A stretch of 64,000 nt of DNA from NCBI RefSeq assembly GCF_002078875.1, contig NC_034414.1, forward strand, positions 26,322,637 to 26,386,636, given 5' to 3'. The notes below the pieces were generated by a model. It saw nothing but the letters and a program-made list of their open reading frames with translations. It searched no databases and had not been told where the DNA came from. Shown here in pieces: positions 35,001 to 50,000 of this stretch. How positions within the stretch are numbered: position 1 is the first letter of the stretch; every line of letters begins with the position of its first letter. This DNA is from Numida meleagris (taxonomy: Eukaryota > Chordata > Aves > Galliformes > Numididae). The position numbers and the translations under genes were made by a program.

Positions 35001-38000
35001 AGAACCACCATCCAAATTTGACAGAAAAAAAGCTTGCAGATTCAATGGCACCAAGAGAACCAAAGACCCATGAGCTCTAAATAGCAAAATCTCTCATGTC
35101 AAGGATTCAAGAGAACTTTAGTAACACAGTTTAGCCTTAAACAGCTTTTCATGACTGACTTACCCAGCAAAGAAGCCAACTCAACTGTGCACTTTGCCAG
35201 CTGCTGTTCTGATGTGGGACACATGAACTGGAAAACACATAAAGAGTTGCATCTCTGTCCCCATACTGCAAACTGGACAAAACAGGACTTCACAAGGGAT
35301 AAAAATATCAGAGGATGAAAACATCAGAGAACAGCAGGCGGTTTACAGCAAGAAGCACAGAGCTGTAATCAGGAGACCACTGAAGACTGAAAGACAAAAT
35401 CCCAAAGGACAAAGAGGTCCACAAAGGCAAGCTGCAAGTAACAAGCACATCTAGAGTCTAACAAATGCAATGCAGCTGTGTCAACTTTGCAAATTTGAAT
35501 TTAATGTTCTCTGTCTGAGCTCAACTGTGAGACAAGGCAAACAGGCAAGAAAATGGCTCAAAGTAGTCCAGTGTTTTCATTGTTACCGCTTTTGCTGCTT
35601 TGTAACTTTTACCTTTCTGCACCTAAGGGTTTGACTCAGTCTTCCCAGCAAGCACTCCAGCCAGCCTGGGTCGATCACTTCACCTTCATCCCGTGGGCCC
35701 ACAGCAATGCAGAGAACATCCTTGATGAAAAAGATAACAGTGATTCAGCTGCTAATATTCCGCACTTCCCATGAACAGATCTTCAGCGCTATGACAGAGG
35801 GGTGCTTTTCAAACACAAAGGTGAAAAATAAAAAGTTTATCCAAGCCAGGAAGTGTGTACCTTAATCTCATTGATTATTTGAGAGGGAAATGGTGCACGG
35901 TGCAGACAGCCTGGAGAGCAGTCTTTTCTCAACTCCAGAGCATCCTCATTGGGCAAGGGAAGCCCTGGGACTTTCAGCATTCTGTTGAAGGTTGCCTTCA
36001 CTTCTCTTTTAATCAGTGCTACAAAGGAAGAAAAGAAATACATCACATCTACTTCAGCTCTTCTCTCCACAGAGGCAGACAATCTGTTTCCAAATGCTAG
36101 CCTTATCTGCCTCCCATTCTGAGAGCCACTGTGAGTGAGGAAAGGACTTCACACTTCTAAACCCTCCTCTGAGCTCCCACTATATTAATAGCCAAAGGCA
36201 CAAACGAGGAGCAGCCCATTACTACCAGGTACCACTGGGAACCCATCTCATTTTCTATCAAAAGTGTTTCAGTAGCCGCAGTGAATGAAGTAGCTGAGCC
36301 AGGAAGCACTGCCAAAGGAGAAAGCTGAATCAGCATGACCATACCAGTTCGACCACTGTGCCCATGAAAGACGTATGTTTTGTACCGAAATAAATTTTGA
36401 CCAGCATCCAAAACACTAATCTCCTGCTGCTGCAAATGGTGCTGGATAGTCTTCCCCAAATCCTTGGCAGCATCTCCTGAAACAGTGGATTTAGAGAGAT
36501 TCTGAAGAGCTGCCAGAGTGCTATTACAGATTAAAAGGACTACAGTTGCCTTCAGCCTGCTGAAAACATGCAGTCAATGAGTTTGCTGTACAGAAGTTTT
36601 CAGAAGTTCTCTACGCATACGGACTATAAGGTGGTGGCTTGACAGCAGCTATCTGTATCCTATATTTGAAGCGCTATGACAAACTCAGCCTGGATGATAT
36701 CTTCAGAAGCATTCATTCTTACCATCCTAACAGACTCCATAACTAAAAATCACTTACAAGGGCCAAGACTGAAAAGTCTCTGAAGAAGGTCTGTGGAGCC
36801 AGAAATCAATCCTCTTGTTACTGAAGGAGGGACAGAACAACTGCACGCTTCCCACTAAAGGAAAAGGGAGCACACTTCCTGCCTGCCTGCCCCTCCCTTA
36901 CACCTAAGTACTTTGTGACACCGGAATAAACTTCTACCCCGTAATCTCAGAAAAAAGAGTATAATATATAGGTTAGAAGTTCAGAGTGAAGAAGCTCACC
37001 TGCAATGTTGGCAGAAAGCCAGCCACAGGCCTTCTCAGTAGCCAGTTCCACAGCAATGTCTTCTGCGCTACTCAAAACCTTCACAGGGAGGAGGTGATAA
37101 GAGGCTTACTACCACAACACTAACAGTCAGTGAAAAATCAGAATAAAACTCCAGTGGGATATGGCTTAATTTGGACATGCAACATTTAAACAGAACATCA
37201 CCATTAATAGCCAACCTGTTAACTCTGAACAACAGAACAAACCCCATCAACCCCATACAAAGATTATCAATTATTTGTGAAGTTAATTTTACAATCAGAA
37301 GCATTATCTTTGCAAGATACACATGATTTACCTATCACTCTAGTAACAGCAGTTAGCTATTGGCTAGAGTATCACTTTAGTGAGATATCCAGGGACAGCC
37401 TGGCAGAGGTGACTCTCCTTAGCTATCAGGCTCTGAATCAGCATATCAGTAGATTCCATTGTCCTAAGCTATTAAGGGGTAAGTGAGGCAGTAACAGGAA
37501 AAAAAGGTAAGAATCCAGACTCAGAGTCAAGGCCTATAACAAGTCTTAGTGAATATACATACTGCTTCAGATGTTTCTTCTGGCAGTAAGACCCTTACTG
37601 CCTCAGGACCTTTCTTTTTGCAAAATCTGCAAGAAAATAACATGTCTCTGTATTAGAGAAAGTTCTTGGACAACAGTCATGTGTTCATTACTGTAGGAAT
37701 CTTCACATGCCCTCCTGCAGTCAAAATTAGCTGGAAGACCAGAAAAATAAGCCAAGCCAAAAGGACCAGATAAGGAAAGAACTACAAGCCCTCAAGCTAC
37801 AATACTCAGTTTTCCAAAGAAGGGAGATACAGCAACTGCAGTAAAAGCTAGTTTGGAGCTGGATGCAGAGGGACAAACAGCACCTTTATTCGTTCCTATA
37901 AATAAGGAGTTAACTGGCTGGAGGCACAGCAGGCAGTCACCCTAAGAAGAGCAGAGGTCAGGGTCTATAGTTACCAGAACCTGAGCAAGACAGGCCAACC

Positions 38001-41000
38001 CAGATAAGAGTTACAGATTCCACAATAAGAAGAGAAGGGAAGGAAAGGTTTGAATAACTTTTCCTCCTTACTCTCTGCCTTTGATAAGTGCCTGGGCTCC
38101 TTCCTCATACAGATGAGTGCACACCTCTTCAAGCAGCTTGTCATGATTGGCATCCTCCTCCTTCACTTTATCCTGCAACATGACTTCAGCCCTTTGAACC
38201 AGCTCTGCTACCAGTGTCGCCCTGTAAAAATATAAAATAAAAAATTCAGACACGCTGAAATCAATAAAAGCAACAACACACACTAACTGTAACCAGCTGT
38301 TTCCCTCATTTCAGGATACATCTCTCTCTCAGGCAGAAATGCAACTAGTCACTCTGATAAAACAGAATTAATCATACAATTTCTTTGTTCTTTTTGGTAA
38401 GGAAGAAAGCAGCAAGTAGAGATATCAGGATAGCATTAAGACTCCAGAGTCAAAAGCTTTTGAGTTTTAATAGAAATAATGGTTCCATCAGTTTGCTCTG
38501 GTGGCCAAGAAGGCCAGTGGCATCCTGGGGTGCACTAAAAAGAGCATGGCCAGCAGGTCAAGGGAGGTGATCCTCCCCCTCTACTCTGCCCCGGTGAGGC
38601 CTCACCTGGAGTACTGTGTCCGGTTCTGGGCTCCCGGGTACAAAAAAGACAGGGAGCTCCTGGAGGGAGTCCAGCAGAGGGCCACAAAGATGATAAAGGG
38701 CCTGGAGCACCTCTCTTACAAGGAACAGACCCAGGTCGTTCAGCCTTGAGAAAAGACTCAGAGGGGATCTGATCAATGTCTATAAATATCTAAGGTGCGG
38801 GAGGCAAAGGGACGAGGCCAGACTCTTTTCAGCAGTGCACGGCGATAGCACAAGGGGAAATGGCCACAAACTGAAGCATAGGAAGTTCTGCACAAATGTG
38901 ATAAGAACTTCTTCACAGTGAGGGTGATGGAGCACCGCAACAGGCTGCCCAAGGAGGTCATGGAGCCTCCTTCTCTGAAGATGCTCAAGACCCACCTGGA
39001 CACCTACCTGTGCAACCTGGTCTAGGAAGCCTGCTTTGACAGAGGGGTTGGGCTCGATGATCTCTAGAGGTCCCTTCCAGCCCCTACAGTTCTGTGATTC
39101 TGTGTTACAAGGTAACTTTTCCAGCATCAATACTTCTATACTCTCAATGGGTTGTGGTCAGAAATGCAAAGATGTCAAGGGCACCACAGTATAACCAGTG
39201 CTCCTCACAGATTGATACTGTTTAATGTCTTCAAGATGGAGAACTGGACGGAGCAAATCCTCAGCAAGTTTATGAAGGACATGCCAGGAGCCAGGGCTGC
39301 CTCTCAGAAGGACCCTGACAAGGTGAAGAAATGGTCTGACAATGGGGTAGTGATTCTGCACTGGGTGTAAGGGCTGAGTTCTATCAGCTAGGGAGCAGCT
39401 CTGCAGAACAGGATCTAGCGTTCCCAGCAGACAGGCTGAACAAACTAGCGTGTGCCAAAGAAGAGAGGCCTCTCAATGGCCCTGGGTTACCAAGTGTGCA
39501 GCCAGCAAGTCAAGGGGAAGTTACTGCTCCCCTCAGGACTGTAAGGCTGCACCTGAGACCACTAATACAGCTGGGATGATAGAGCACATGACCTACAAGG
39601 AGAGACGGGGGGGAGTCTGGTTCATTTAGCTTAGAGAAGGTGAAGTGGAAGGAAAGAGTCATAGAGAACACAGAACAAGACTTTTCCAGGAAGCGTACAG
39701 CAAAAGGATTACAGGCAAGATGCACAAGCTGCAACAAGAGAAATTCTGATAGGATGCAAGGAAACATTTTTTACACAGACAGGTGAAATTATGCATTGAA
39801 ACAAGGTGCTAAGAGGCTGCTAAATCTCCACCCTGGAGGCTTTCTCAACTCAACTCTACAAGGTGCCAAGAAACCAGACCCAACTCTCTAAATGGCCTTG
39901 CTTTGGGCACAAACTTGGATCAGATGACCCCCAACCTCCAGTTCCTTCCAACCTGCATTTTCCTATAATTAGCGAGAATGTTCTGAAACAGATATTAAAT
40001 CTCAAAATGCTACTCGATGTTCACATACCAAGTGCTCCACAGTCATGTAATCCTCCTCTTTGCATCCCTTCACAAATCCCCCCGCTGTGAAGGAAATCTG
40101 AAGTTGCTGGACATAATGTCATAGCCTAATTCAGCCTTGGTGTTCTGCTGTACAGCATACTCTGAGGGAAGTTTTCTTTCCCCCATTCCTCCTCCTCTGC
40201 ACACACAACTTTAAAGGATCATCTCTTTGCTTCATTAGTATTACGTTATTTCTTACATCACAGAACAGATCACCAGCACTTACTTAATGTGCTTAACACA
40301 GTTGGATCCTACCCTCTCTGCCACAAACTCAACTGTTCTCCGCAGGGAAGGAGGCTGGTTGTGGAAGAAGGCCTGTTCCAGCTCTACCTGTTCAAAAGAA
40401 AAGCACTACAATTGATCAGAGCACTCCACCCAGATTCTCCTCTCCTCATCACAGCAGCAGACAGAACTACCATGCATAATTGTGCTAGAAGGCAAGTAAT
40501 TTGCCTACACTCAAGTATGCTGCTCCAGTAACATTTGGTGCCTCTGCAAAATACCCATTCCTTATTTCCTTCTAACCACTTAACCCAAAGCTCATTATCA
40601 GTGTTCATGAAGCTACAAAAGCAAATCATCAGTAAAGAGAAGAATGGGAAAGCTCTGACAGCAGCCGCTAATGGTAAGTCACCACATAGGGCTTGTTTCT
40701 GGAAATAAAGAATCCTGTCTTTTCATGCCTGGTAATCCCATATGCTCCTACACTCTATGGAAAGCATGGCTACAGCCTAACTAAAAGCAGCTGACGAGAA
40801 ATGAACCAACATTTTATGCTAAAGAAGAGATGGAACAGTTATTCCAAGAACGCTTACTAAACTTCCCTAGATTTCAACAACCACGTGGTTTACCAGCCAC
40901 CTGATTTAACCAGAATAATGAAGAGTAAAGATACCTGACTGTCAAACAAAACATTCCTTGCTGACTAGGCCTATTCCTATTCCCTAACACTGGGATACCA

Positions 41001-44000
41001 CTGTGTATCCTATCGTCACGCAGGGAATTCCTCCTACTCCGCTTCCACTTGTGACTCTCAGATTTCATTACCTGCAGTTTCCGCTGTGTAATGGAAGTCT
41101 TTGGTACCAAGGACTCTGCAGCTGTTGGAGTGATTTTCCTTATGAAGCCACCATTTTTTACTCCACTACCAGCCACAAAAGAGGCAAGTAGTTTCCGCAG
41201 CTCTCCTATACAGAGAGACACACAAAAGCAGTCATCATCCCCATAAGCAAGGGAACAAACCAAAAACCTCAGAGATAAATCCACACTATCAGACTTGTTT
41301 CCAGAGCAGATTCTTTCAGCTTCTATGAAAGCTGAAGTTTTAGAATAGCAGAAGCAGAGGGCCCTTCCACCCATCTAACTGGCAGGGCAAAGTAAAGCAG
41401 GCTCCTAAGGCAAAACAGGATCCCAGAAAGTTCCCTGGCATGTACAGGCTTGTTCGGAAGGATCAGAATAAGCCATTTCTATGAAACCCTTTTTAGCACA
41501 GCAAGCAGAAACCGTAACAAAATCTACAAAGACAATAAGACAAGCAATATTACAGAAGAAATCCAACAGGGTCAGGAGAAAACCACAGGGGAAAAGCTCA
41601 AAGATCTCTTCAACCTCTAGAAGTTTTCATGATGCAGGATCACCAGGGCTATCACACAATTTTCCTAGCAGCCAAGTCCCAAGAAGCAGAGGACCATCCC
41701 ACCATCTGGCATTCAATTCTCTACGCATAAAGATTTCATCAATAGCAATCGGATTCCAGGAAAAAGATGTCTCAGACAACAACCTGATAAAGCAGCAGGG
41801 CTCAAAATGATTCTTTCCTTCTGCCTAATAACAGAAACACACTCAAAGTTCAAGATACTTCTCACAGTACAAATGCCTACACCTAGGATACAACAGTTGT
41901 ATACTTACTCCTTACTGTGTTTCTTTTCAGTTTGTAAAGGACGAGCTCCTCTTTTCCTCTGCATTCAAGCCCTGAACAACTGACCTGACTGCACAGCCTC
42001 CCTCCCCTAGAGTCACCAAATAATTATTCTCAGCTGCAGGTGTTTCCAATACAGATTTTTTAATCAAGGTTCATTTACACGCAGCTGAGACCTAAAGCTG
42101 TGAGGAGAGGTAAGAAAGACAATCCAAGGACTCACAGGACTAAAGAATGCTAGGACGAAGAAAAAATAAAATACTCACCAAGATAGGGGCAGCAGGTATA
42201 AAGTAACTGCTGATCCACCAAGGGCACAGAGTCCTGGTGAGAGAACAAAAGAAAAGCTGAAGTAACACAGCAAGAAGGAAATCCTATACACATGGTCACA
42301 AGCAGGTTTCAAAACTGCCATTCTGTGAAAACAACAGAAACAACTAGATTCCAAATCCACAGTAAAATTATGTACTTTGCAGTCCAGGTGTATCTCAACC
42401 TTTTCTTCTGATCACTGTCAAAGCCCAACTAAACTTTGACGGTTAGAAAACCCAGGACTGTCGCCACAGCTGCTGCTTGTAAAAGAGAAACTTAACCATG
42501 GAGAATAAATGAGGAACATCTGCTACACATTAAGCCCGCACAGGTGTCTTCACCCACACTTGCTAGAACATCACACTACGGAGTAACATCACCCCAGCAT
42601 TACACAGTACAGCCAAAGGCATTGGAGCAAAAGCAGCTTCCGATCCCATCGGCATGGGCAGCGCATAGTTTACTCATTTGCAAAATAATCACTTATCTCT
42701 GCATCTCATCTCTGCCACTGAAGAGATGATGCAAAACAGAGGTTTCTAATTTGAACAATGCATACAAATGTCTTCAAAAACATACTGCTGATTTTTCACA
42801 GAATACCATCTATTCTCCTGCATGTCTGGGAGTTACCTAAAACATCATACATGCTCACCTACTTCTCTGCTTGCTCAAATGATTTTCAGCTTCCTCACCC
42901 TTTATCATGCAGCTGGTAAACAGGTGAAACCAAAGATAGTAAACTTGCCTTAACAGACCTATTGTACTATTTCTGTTGAGTTCACCATTACTACTAAATT
43001 GCAGCTCTTCCCACAGGTAGATAATGAGCTTGCTTTCTACTGGGACAATCAGAAAACAGCATATGATCCTCCCACGTATTCCATTTCTGCAGCTGAGATG
43101 ACCTTTGCCTGACAAAACCCTGAGTGAACAGATACAGTTGACAGTCTAGAATGCGATGCAAACTAGCAGCTTGGACAAATTAGAGAATGACACTGGCCTA
43201 AATATTCTCACTCGATGCAGCTGCACTGAAGCCAAGTTCTTGATAAAATCTTAAACTCCCGAGGCCATAGTAGGTCCACCTTCATCTACAGATTCAGAGG
43301 CTCTGCTACTGCACTAACTCACCAAAGCCTGAGCAGATGTCACAGTATCCATCATCAATCCCTCCTGCCTGAGATCTGTGGCAAAAAACAACTCTTCAGG
43401 GACCGACGGAACCTGAAACAGAAACCTCAGTTGGAGCAGCCCAAATAGCAGTTAACTTATACCATTTCTGACAGAAGACAGTCTTCTAACCATGAAAAAA
43501 AAAAAATGATAACAAGGATCCTCTCTGCCATAAGGAGATTTTTTTTCCCCATCAATTAAAGATTTAATATAATCACCATTATGCATGCCACCTTCCTTAC
43601 CCTCCCCTATGGCATCTTTAACCTTTCCTGTAAGTTCCTGCTAATCACCTTACTTCCAACTGAAGGCACAAAATTTTAAAAGTTCATCACATACCATCCT
43701 TCGATCCAACAAAAAAATCCCCATTAATTCAAGGATGCCAGCTAGCACCCCATCTTTGTGCCCCAAGTTCTACCAGGAATTTGCCAATGTGCTTACAAGG
43801 ATGTGGATTTAAGGACCAAGTGTGCTTCAGCAGCAATTGGAATTCATATTGGAAAAAAAAAAAGTTACTTCACACAGTTTGAGTCCAGGCAACAACTCTC
43901 TACTAGAATGCAGAGGATTGTTTGAACTCAAAGCAGCACAAAAAGAACCTAGTGATTTCAAGTGTTTTAATTCATTTCAATACGAGTTTTTCTGGGGGTA

Positions 44001-47000
44001 CTGTGCTCTACCTTTTTTTCAGGGAAAATCTGCGTGCACCCAAAAGACTACCTGAAAAAGCCAACCCAGAACTGCAAGGATCAGCAGTTTGTTCAGGAAA
44101 CTCATCTCTTTATCTTCAGAAAGGACCATTAGCCTGCCATGCATAAAAACCAACAAGAGGCAGCGTTAGATTTCACTACTGCAATTTTCTTTAAGGAAAA
44201 ACGTTCCCAACCACTCAGTTTCTGATTATACTATTTGTAATCATGTACACATTTCCCTACTTGTTTGCCTACAGAATGGAGAGCAAATTCTACTCTTTTG
44301 CACATACACATTTGAATAATGTGCTGTTTTAACACTGGAGAAGCCAGTGTTAAGCAACTCTCTAGAACGTGCTTCAAATTTTCCTCATGCTCATCACAAA
44401 GAAAACTAGAGCATCACTTAGACATTGGAAACCCTGCAGGTCTGAGGTTTAAATTCAAGGTTTAAAATTTGCAGCTGCAGATGCAGAATGGGTGAGTGAG
44501 GATTTAAAGAATGTTGTTTACTCAAAGAACACAAACATATTGCACATCTCTCTGTTTAGGATGTTCTCCCTTTGTAGCTTTATGTAAGATACAAAATGCT
44601 CATGATTTGCACATTAAAAAGTACCTTTATAAGAAACTCAAACTAGCACCAGCATGTATTCTCAAACAAAACCATACACAGAAGAGTTTTTCGAACTGAT
44701 ATATTTTCCCAGGGTCTTACCTGTATATCTGCAGCAAAAGACAAAATACCTTCCTATAATAATCAAGGAAAGGAGCAATATGATCCACAAGGGAAAGAAA
44801 CTCCACAATCCAAGGAATAGTGAGGACAGAACGCTGATTCCGAATGGATCGTCTCAGAAGCTTCAATATGTCCAGTACAGGCAAAGTCTTAATGAACAAG
44901 AAAAGTTAAAGCAGCAGCTTGAAGTTATCTTTTGATAATTTAAGAAAAATCTTTCTCTATATCACGACTATTCTTTCTAAGATTTCATCTTCTGCACAAA
45001 TAAGAGGTGACTTTTTGGCTAATGAAAATATTTCTCTGCACACCAGCAGAGGTAGAAACTATGCTATGACAGCAACCACCGGTCCCGCTGGGACTTTCGA
45101 ATACAAGGCTGTAACACTAAAAGCATGAGCATGTACAGGTGGAGTCAAGGTTTAAGCCCTGCCTTCTTGCATTCATCACATCACACTGCTACGAGGTGAG
45201 TGAGGAACTACCAAATCATTCCTGGTAGCTGGATTTTACACTATAAAGGCAAGTTTTACCTAGACTCATCAGAGTTCTGACTCAGCAGCCCCAAATTAGC
45301 AGAAATAACACAGCACCCCACACGTGAGGGTACCAATGCATTGCTCCCTTTTTCTCTGTTATATAAACTTTTCTTTTCCTCTGTTTCCAACTTCAGAATA
45401 TGTGATGGGGCACAAAATAGCGTAACACCTTCCCGGCAATCACTCCCTTGTTTTGAACAGGCACAACTATTCACAATGTCCTTCTTGGATTAGGAAGCCT
45501 GCCTGTCAAAAAATAGGCCAAATTAGATTGAAGTGTTGGGTTTCTTACTTGGTTCCTTAACGTTACTGCAGTATCTTGCAGGTCTCTAGTTGGTTGTTCC
45601 ACAGTGCGATATGGCAAGAACACAAGAAACCCCAGGAACTTGGCGAGGAGTCTCAAGCTTAACAGTACCACAGTGAAACGCTTCTTTTCATCCTGAAATG
45701 AATAAAAGCAAGCTGGGGAAATGTCACCCTGAGCTGGCAAAGCCACTACCCACACTAAACTTCTATTCCCTTCATGTAAAAAGGGCCTCATAGCTTCATC
45801 AACGCTTTCCATAAATGTTTCCAAAACGCATATTTGTCACGCATATTTTAAATTGGTTCTGCCTGTACTGCCTCACTTACAGTGAGAAGAAATTAATTTG
45901 AGAGCTTTCTAGAACACGAAGCCGCTCAGTCGTATATTCACATTAACAACTATGGAGACAATGAGAACTGCCCCTATGTTGCCTCCTTTGCACCACTATT
46001 TGCTCTGCAAGTTTTCACGAATCTTTGGCTGCTATTTTGCTAACAGTCTAAGAGCTATGATACTTGCGACAGGTACAGGTGAGTACAGGGACATCTGAAC
46101 AGGCTTGACCACAAATTCATTCTGAGTCTTTCTACACAGAATAGCAAAAAGGAAGGAGCTATTGGAACTGAATGCAACAACCAAACTCATTTGTTTCATT
46201 GATGAAACAGATCTAATGCAAGGTACTAACAATCTAAAAAGAGGCTCCTTCACAGGAGATCACTTTTCAAACTAGTGTATGTTATCTCTTAAGACAGTTC
46301 TATGAGGCACCCTGAAGCACATGAGTAAATGGGCAGGGGCTTGGACACTGTACAAATTACAGAGTTATGACAAAACCAAAGAAAGAAACCCTTGTCCTGT
46401 AAATTCATTGGTAGAAACTTAAAACAACTCGCAACCAAAACAGTTCTTTCGGTACAGATTCAGTTCAGGGAAATTCCAGCCAGATGTATCTGCAAAATCC
46501 AGTCTTACCTGTTCATCCATATCTGCTTCCCCATCACTGTGCTCATGCTCCACCAGAGTAAGGCCATCTAGCTCAAGTATCTTCAGGCACAGGCTATCCA
46601 CCAGGTGCTGATTGAACTGGTAACTTCAGCAAAAGATGACGATGAGTCAGATTGGGCTGCAAATAGCAGTACAGCCTCAACTAACTCACCACAAAATTTC
46701 AAGCTCGTCTCTCAAGTTGTATCACGCATTAGAGGACAACCAAAGCAACTGACAGAAAACAAACCAAGTGATAGAACTAGTGCTGGCTGACCCCCTTTTC
46801 CAGCTCTTTGAAACAGACACTGTTTAGCAAGTCCCAGCAAAAGGATAATAATATGGATCTGTCCAAGCAGGAAGCTGTAAAGTAAATGAACTTAGATTCA
46901 CATCTGCCATATATGGCAACTCATCTATGCTCTGGACTGAGAAAGACTCATTCAAGAAAACCATGAAACTGGCTTCATCCTCTAACTCCTTGGCTGCATG

Positions 47001-50000
47001 CACTACTGCACAAGAAATGTTTGCACAGTCTGGTGCCCCTGCTATACATCTCTGCACTTCTTGGCACTGAGAAATGCTGGTGGCCCGTGACAAGATGTAA
47101 CGCTTCAATAATTACCATCCAGCCTAAAATAGTGCACAGATGAATTCCATGCTCCAAACAGAACCTGTCTATTAATGTGCTCACTGGCCAAGGACATTAA
47201 GTATGGTGTTACGCAGCTTTAAAATATTCCTGATACGCTCCACCTAGGTTACTCTATGCCTCAAGGCCTCTGAACACCCCCTGCTACAACAGCAACATGG
47301 TGTTCCCAACATACCCCATGCTTTGCCAGGGAAATAGTAACCAGCTGACCTTCCTGCACTGAGGATGAAGTCCCTGAAGAACTGCTGGCACCCTGGGAAT
47401 GAAGGGGGTGGGCAAGGTCCCCTGATGCTCTGAGGAACTATAAATCTTTCCTGCAACCTCTTCAGACGGCTCAGATTATCAGGGCCCAGCATATTAAGGA
47501 CATCCTGGTCTGGGGTGTCTCCCCAGCTCACACCACCACCAATAGGACCTTTACACATCTTCAAGAGAGAAAAAAAACAAGAAAGCAGAAAACTCATAAT
47601 CAAACATCGTTTCATTTCATCTCTTACCCTATGCATTCTTCCTTCCTCAGAAGATTTTGTTTTAGAAGGAATTCAAGCATGGTCTTTTCAGCCAGCGCAC
47701 ACAGAAAAATCTCTTTATCTCATGTCAAAACATGCTACCCGCCTTGGCCACGAAGAACCTAAGGATTCTGAGAGATGGATGACATACAACTAACTCAGGC
47801 ACTTCTAGCAGCCAACGTTTGCATGTTTGCATGTGGGAACACCCATCACTCGCAGTCTTCATGAGCCACACTTGACAGAACAGTGACGGAAATTCAGATT
47901 GGACATGAGGAATTTCCAATATTCCAATAGCTCACATCTTTCATGTAATGTAAGTGGGTTTTTTGTGCCTATTCTGCTATCCAAAATGAACCTACCAATA
48001 AGCCAGCCACTTACAGGGAGAATACAGCAAAAATTTATACTCCAGTCAGGAGTATCCTTTCTTTTTTCATTCCTTCAGCTACAGTGAAGTCAGATGATAC
48101 TTGAAACTGGTCGAAAAAACTCCTGTAAACTACAACAGCAATACTATATCAAAAAACCTGAGACTCTCTGCAGGTAGTATACTAATGTTGCTGAGGAATG
48201 GAACTGGGAACCTCTGTATTTTATACACGTCAAAATGTATTGTTAACATTTCTAAAAATTAATTGTTCTAAAATTAGAACGTCAAGGTTAAACAACCATG
48301 AAGAATAAATTCTTGCAGCTCATGATGTGCTCAATGTGCCTTACAACTGGATAAGGATCAGTAACTCATCACTGATCTGTATTTCCAGAAAATGAAGGAA
48401 ATTCTGTTCCTGAAGATGGGGCTCTTCCAAAAAAGAAAAAGTTTCAAAAGGGAAGTCTCAAATTTGCAAGACAGTTTGTTTTCTTAGGCTGAGGAAGGAT
48501 CAAATCACTTTTGACGCATATCTTCATGAAAAAAAAGAACAACTGAGTAACTTACCTGGATGAGCTGCTTCTGAAAGAGTCTGGCAAAATGGCTGTGGTT
48601 GCAGGTTGCAGACAGGTGAGCCATCATGGCCCTGTGAAGGAAAACCTCACAAAATGCTGACCAGATCTTTCTGGTACAAAAGAAGTGTTTTAACTTCAAA
48701 TTATACCAAAATCACAAACTAACAGCTTATAAGAAAGTGATCTTCAGTTCTCAAAGGCCACTGAACAAAGAAGCCTCTTTGTAACCAGGTTGCACAAGCC
48801 CTGATCTGCTGATCACGGAAACAAAAATTCTCCCTGGATTTTCCCTTAGTGTCTGCAAAGCAAACACAGCTTTAGAGACAAAAAGACTCTCTTCTATTCC
48901 TGCAATAATACTTTTATTTAGGAAGAAAAAGCACTTGTTCATCTCCCATTTCCCCCTATGCAGTGAGGTGAGAGTTCACATAGATGCAAGTAAGAGAACA
49001 GCAAAAAAGCAGTAGTTCTGATGCTCAAAGGGGATGAACGTTCCTCAGTTAAATCTCAGCCGTGGACAGTTTTGGTCCAGGTAACTTCCGTAGGCTGGTG
49101 GTTAAGATTAACGCAGAAACCCACAAGGCAACTGCTTTCAAAAACATAACGGTTTTTTTATATATATATTGTATGTTGATTAAAAAGTAAATAAATAAAA
49201 CCATTTGCTTTCCATATGAAGAGACGAAATAGTCTTGTTCTCAGAGCCAAGACACCAAAACCCACTGAAATAATTAGAAGAGATAAAAGTTTCTGTACAT
49301 ATAACACATAAATGCTTAAAAGGAGGGGGGCATTGGAAACACGAACTACGCACAAAAAGGCATTCAGCCCACAACATAATGGTTGTGAGAGTAACCCTTT
49401 CTGTGACTGGCAACAGGGTAAGAGTTACAGCAAGACTAATCACATTAGGCCACTGCCGCTTATGCCTTGATTCTTTAAGAGGACAGCTGAAAATTTTAAA
49501 TATAGAAGCAACTTTGCACAGACACTATCTGCCAAGAAGCACAGCGCCCTACAGCTCAGACCATTAGGAAGAACATCGAAATGAGGATGCTGAGTCTGGT
49601 ATGTTGTGCCAGTAATTTAGCTACACTAAAGCTTTAGACATATCAGTTCTAGATGGAGTTACAGAAGATTCCTACCTGATCTTGTTGCCCAGAACTCTTT
49701 CAAAATCCCAACCAGGTTTTTCATGGTTATCCTCCCATTCACGCAGCAGTTCATAAAAGATATCCCTGTGAACCAAGATATTTAAGGACGTGAATTCCTA
49801 CTCTTCAAAATTTGAAGTACCAACAACTGAGCATTCAACTGCTCCTAAGATACCCAGTGAGACTCTACCCTAGATTAAATAATTCAAGCCTCTACATGTT
49901 CTGATACTTTTGCAGAACTCAAAAACGTTAGCAGGAAACGTCAGCAAATTTTCATTTTCCATGTCTTTGACAGCAAGCACTTAAGCCTGTTATGCCCAAG

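Noticed and set aside
38501..38749. Plus-strand 82-codon ORF as a gene
   Set aside because: It is the C-terminal end of CR1 ORF2 within a 5'-truncated element.
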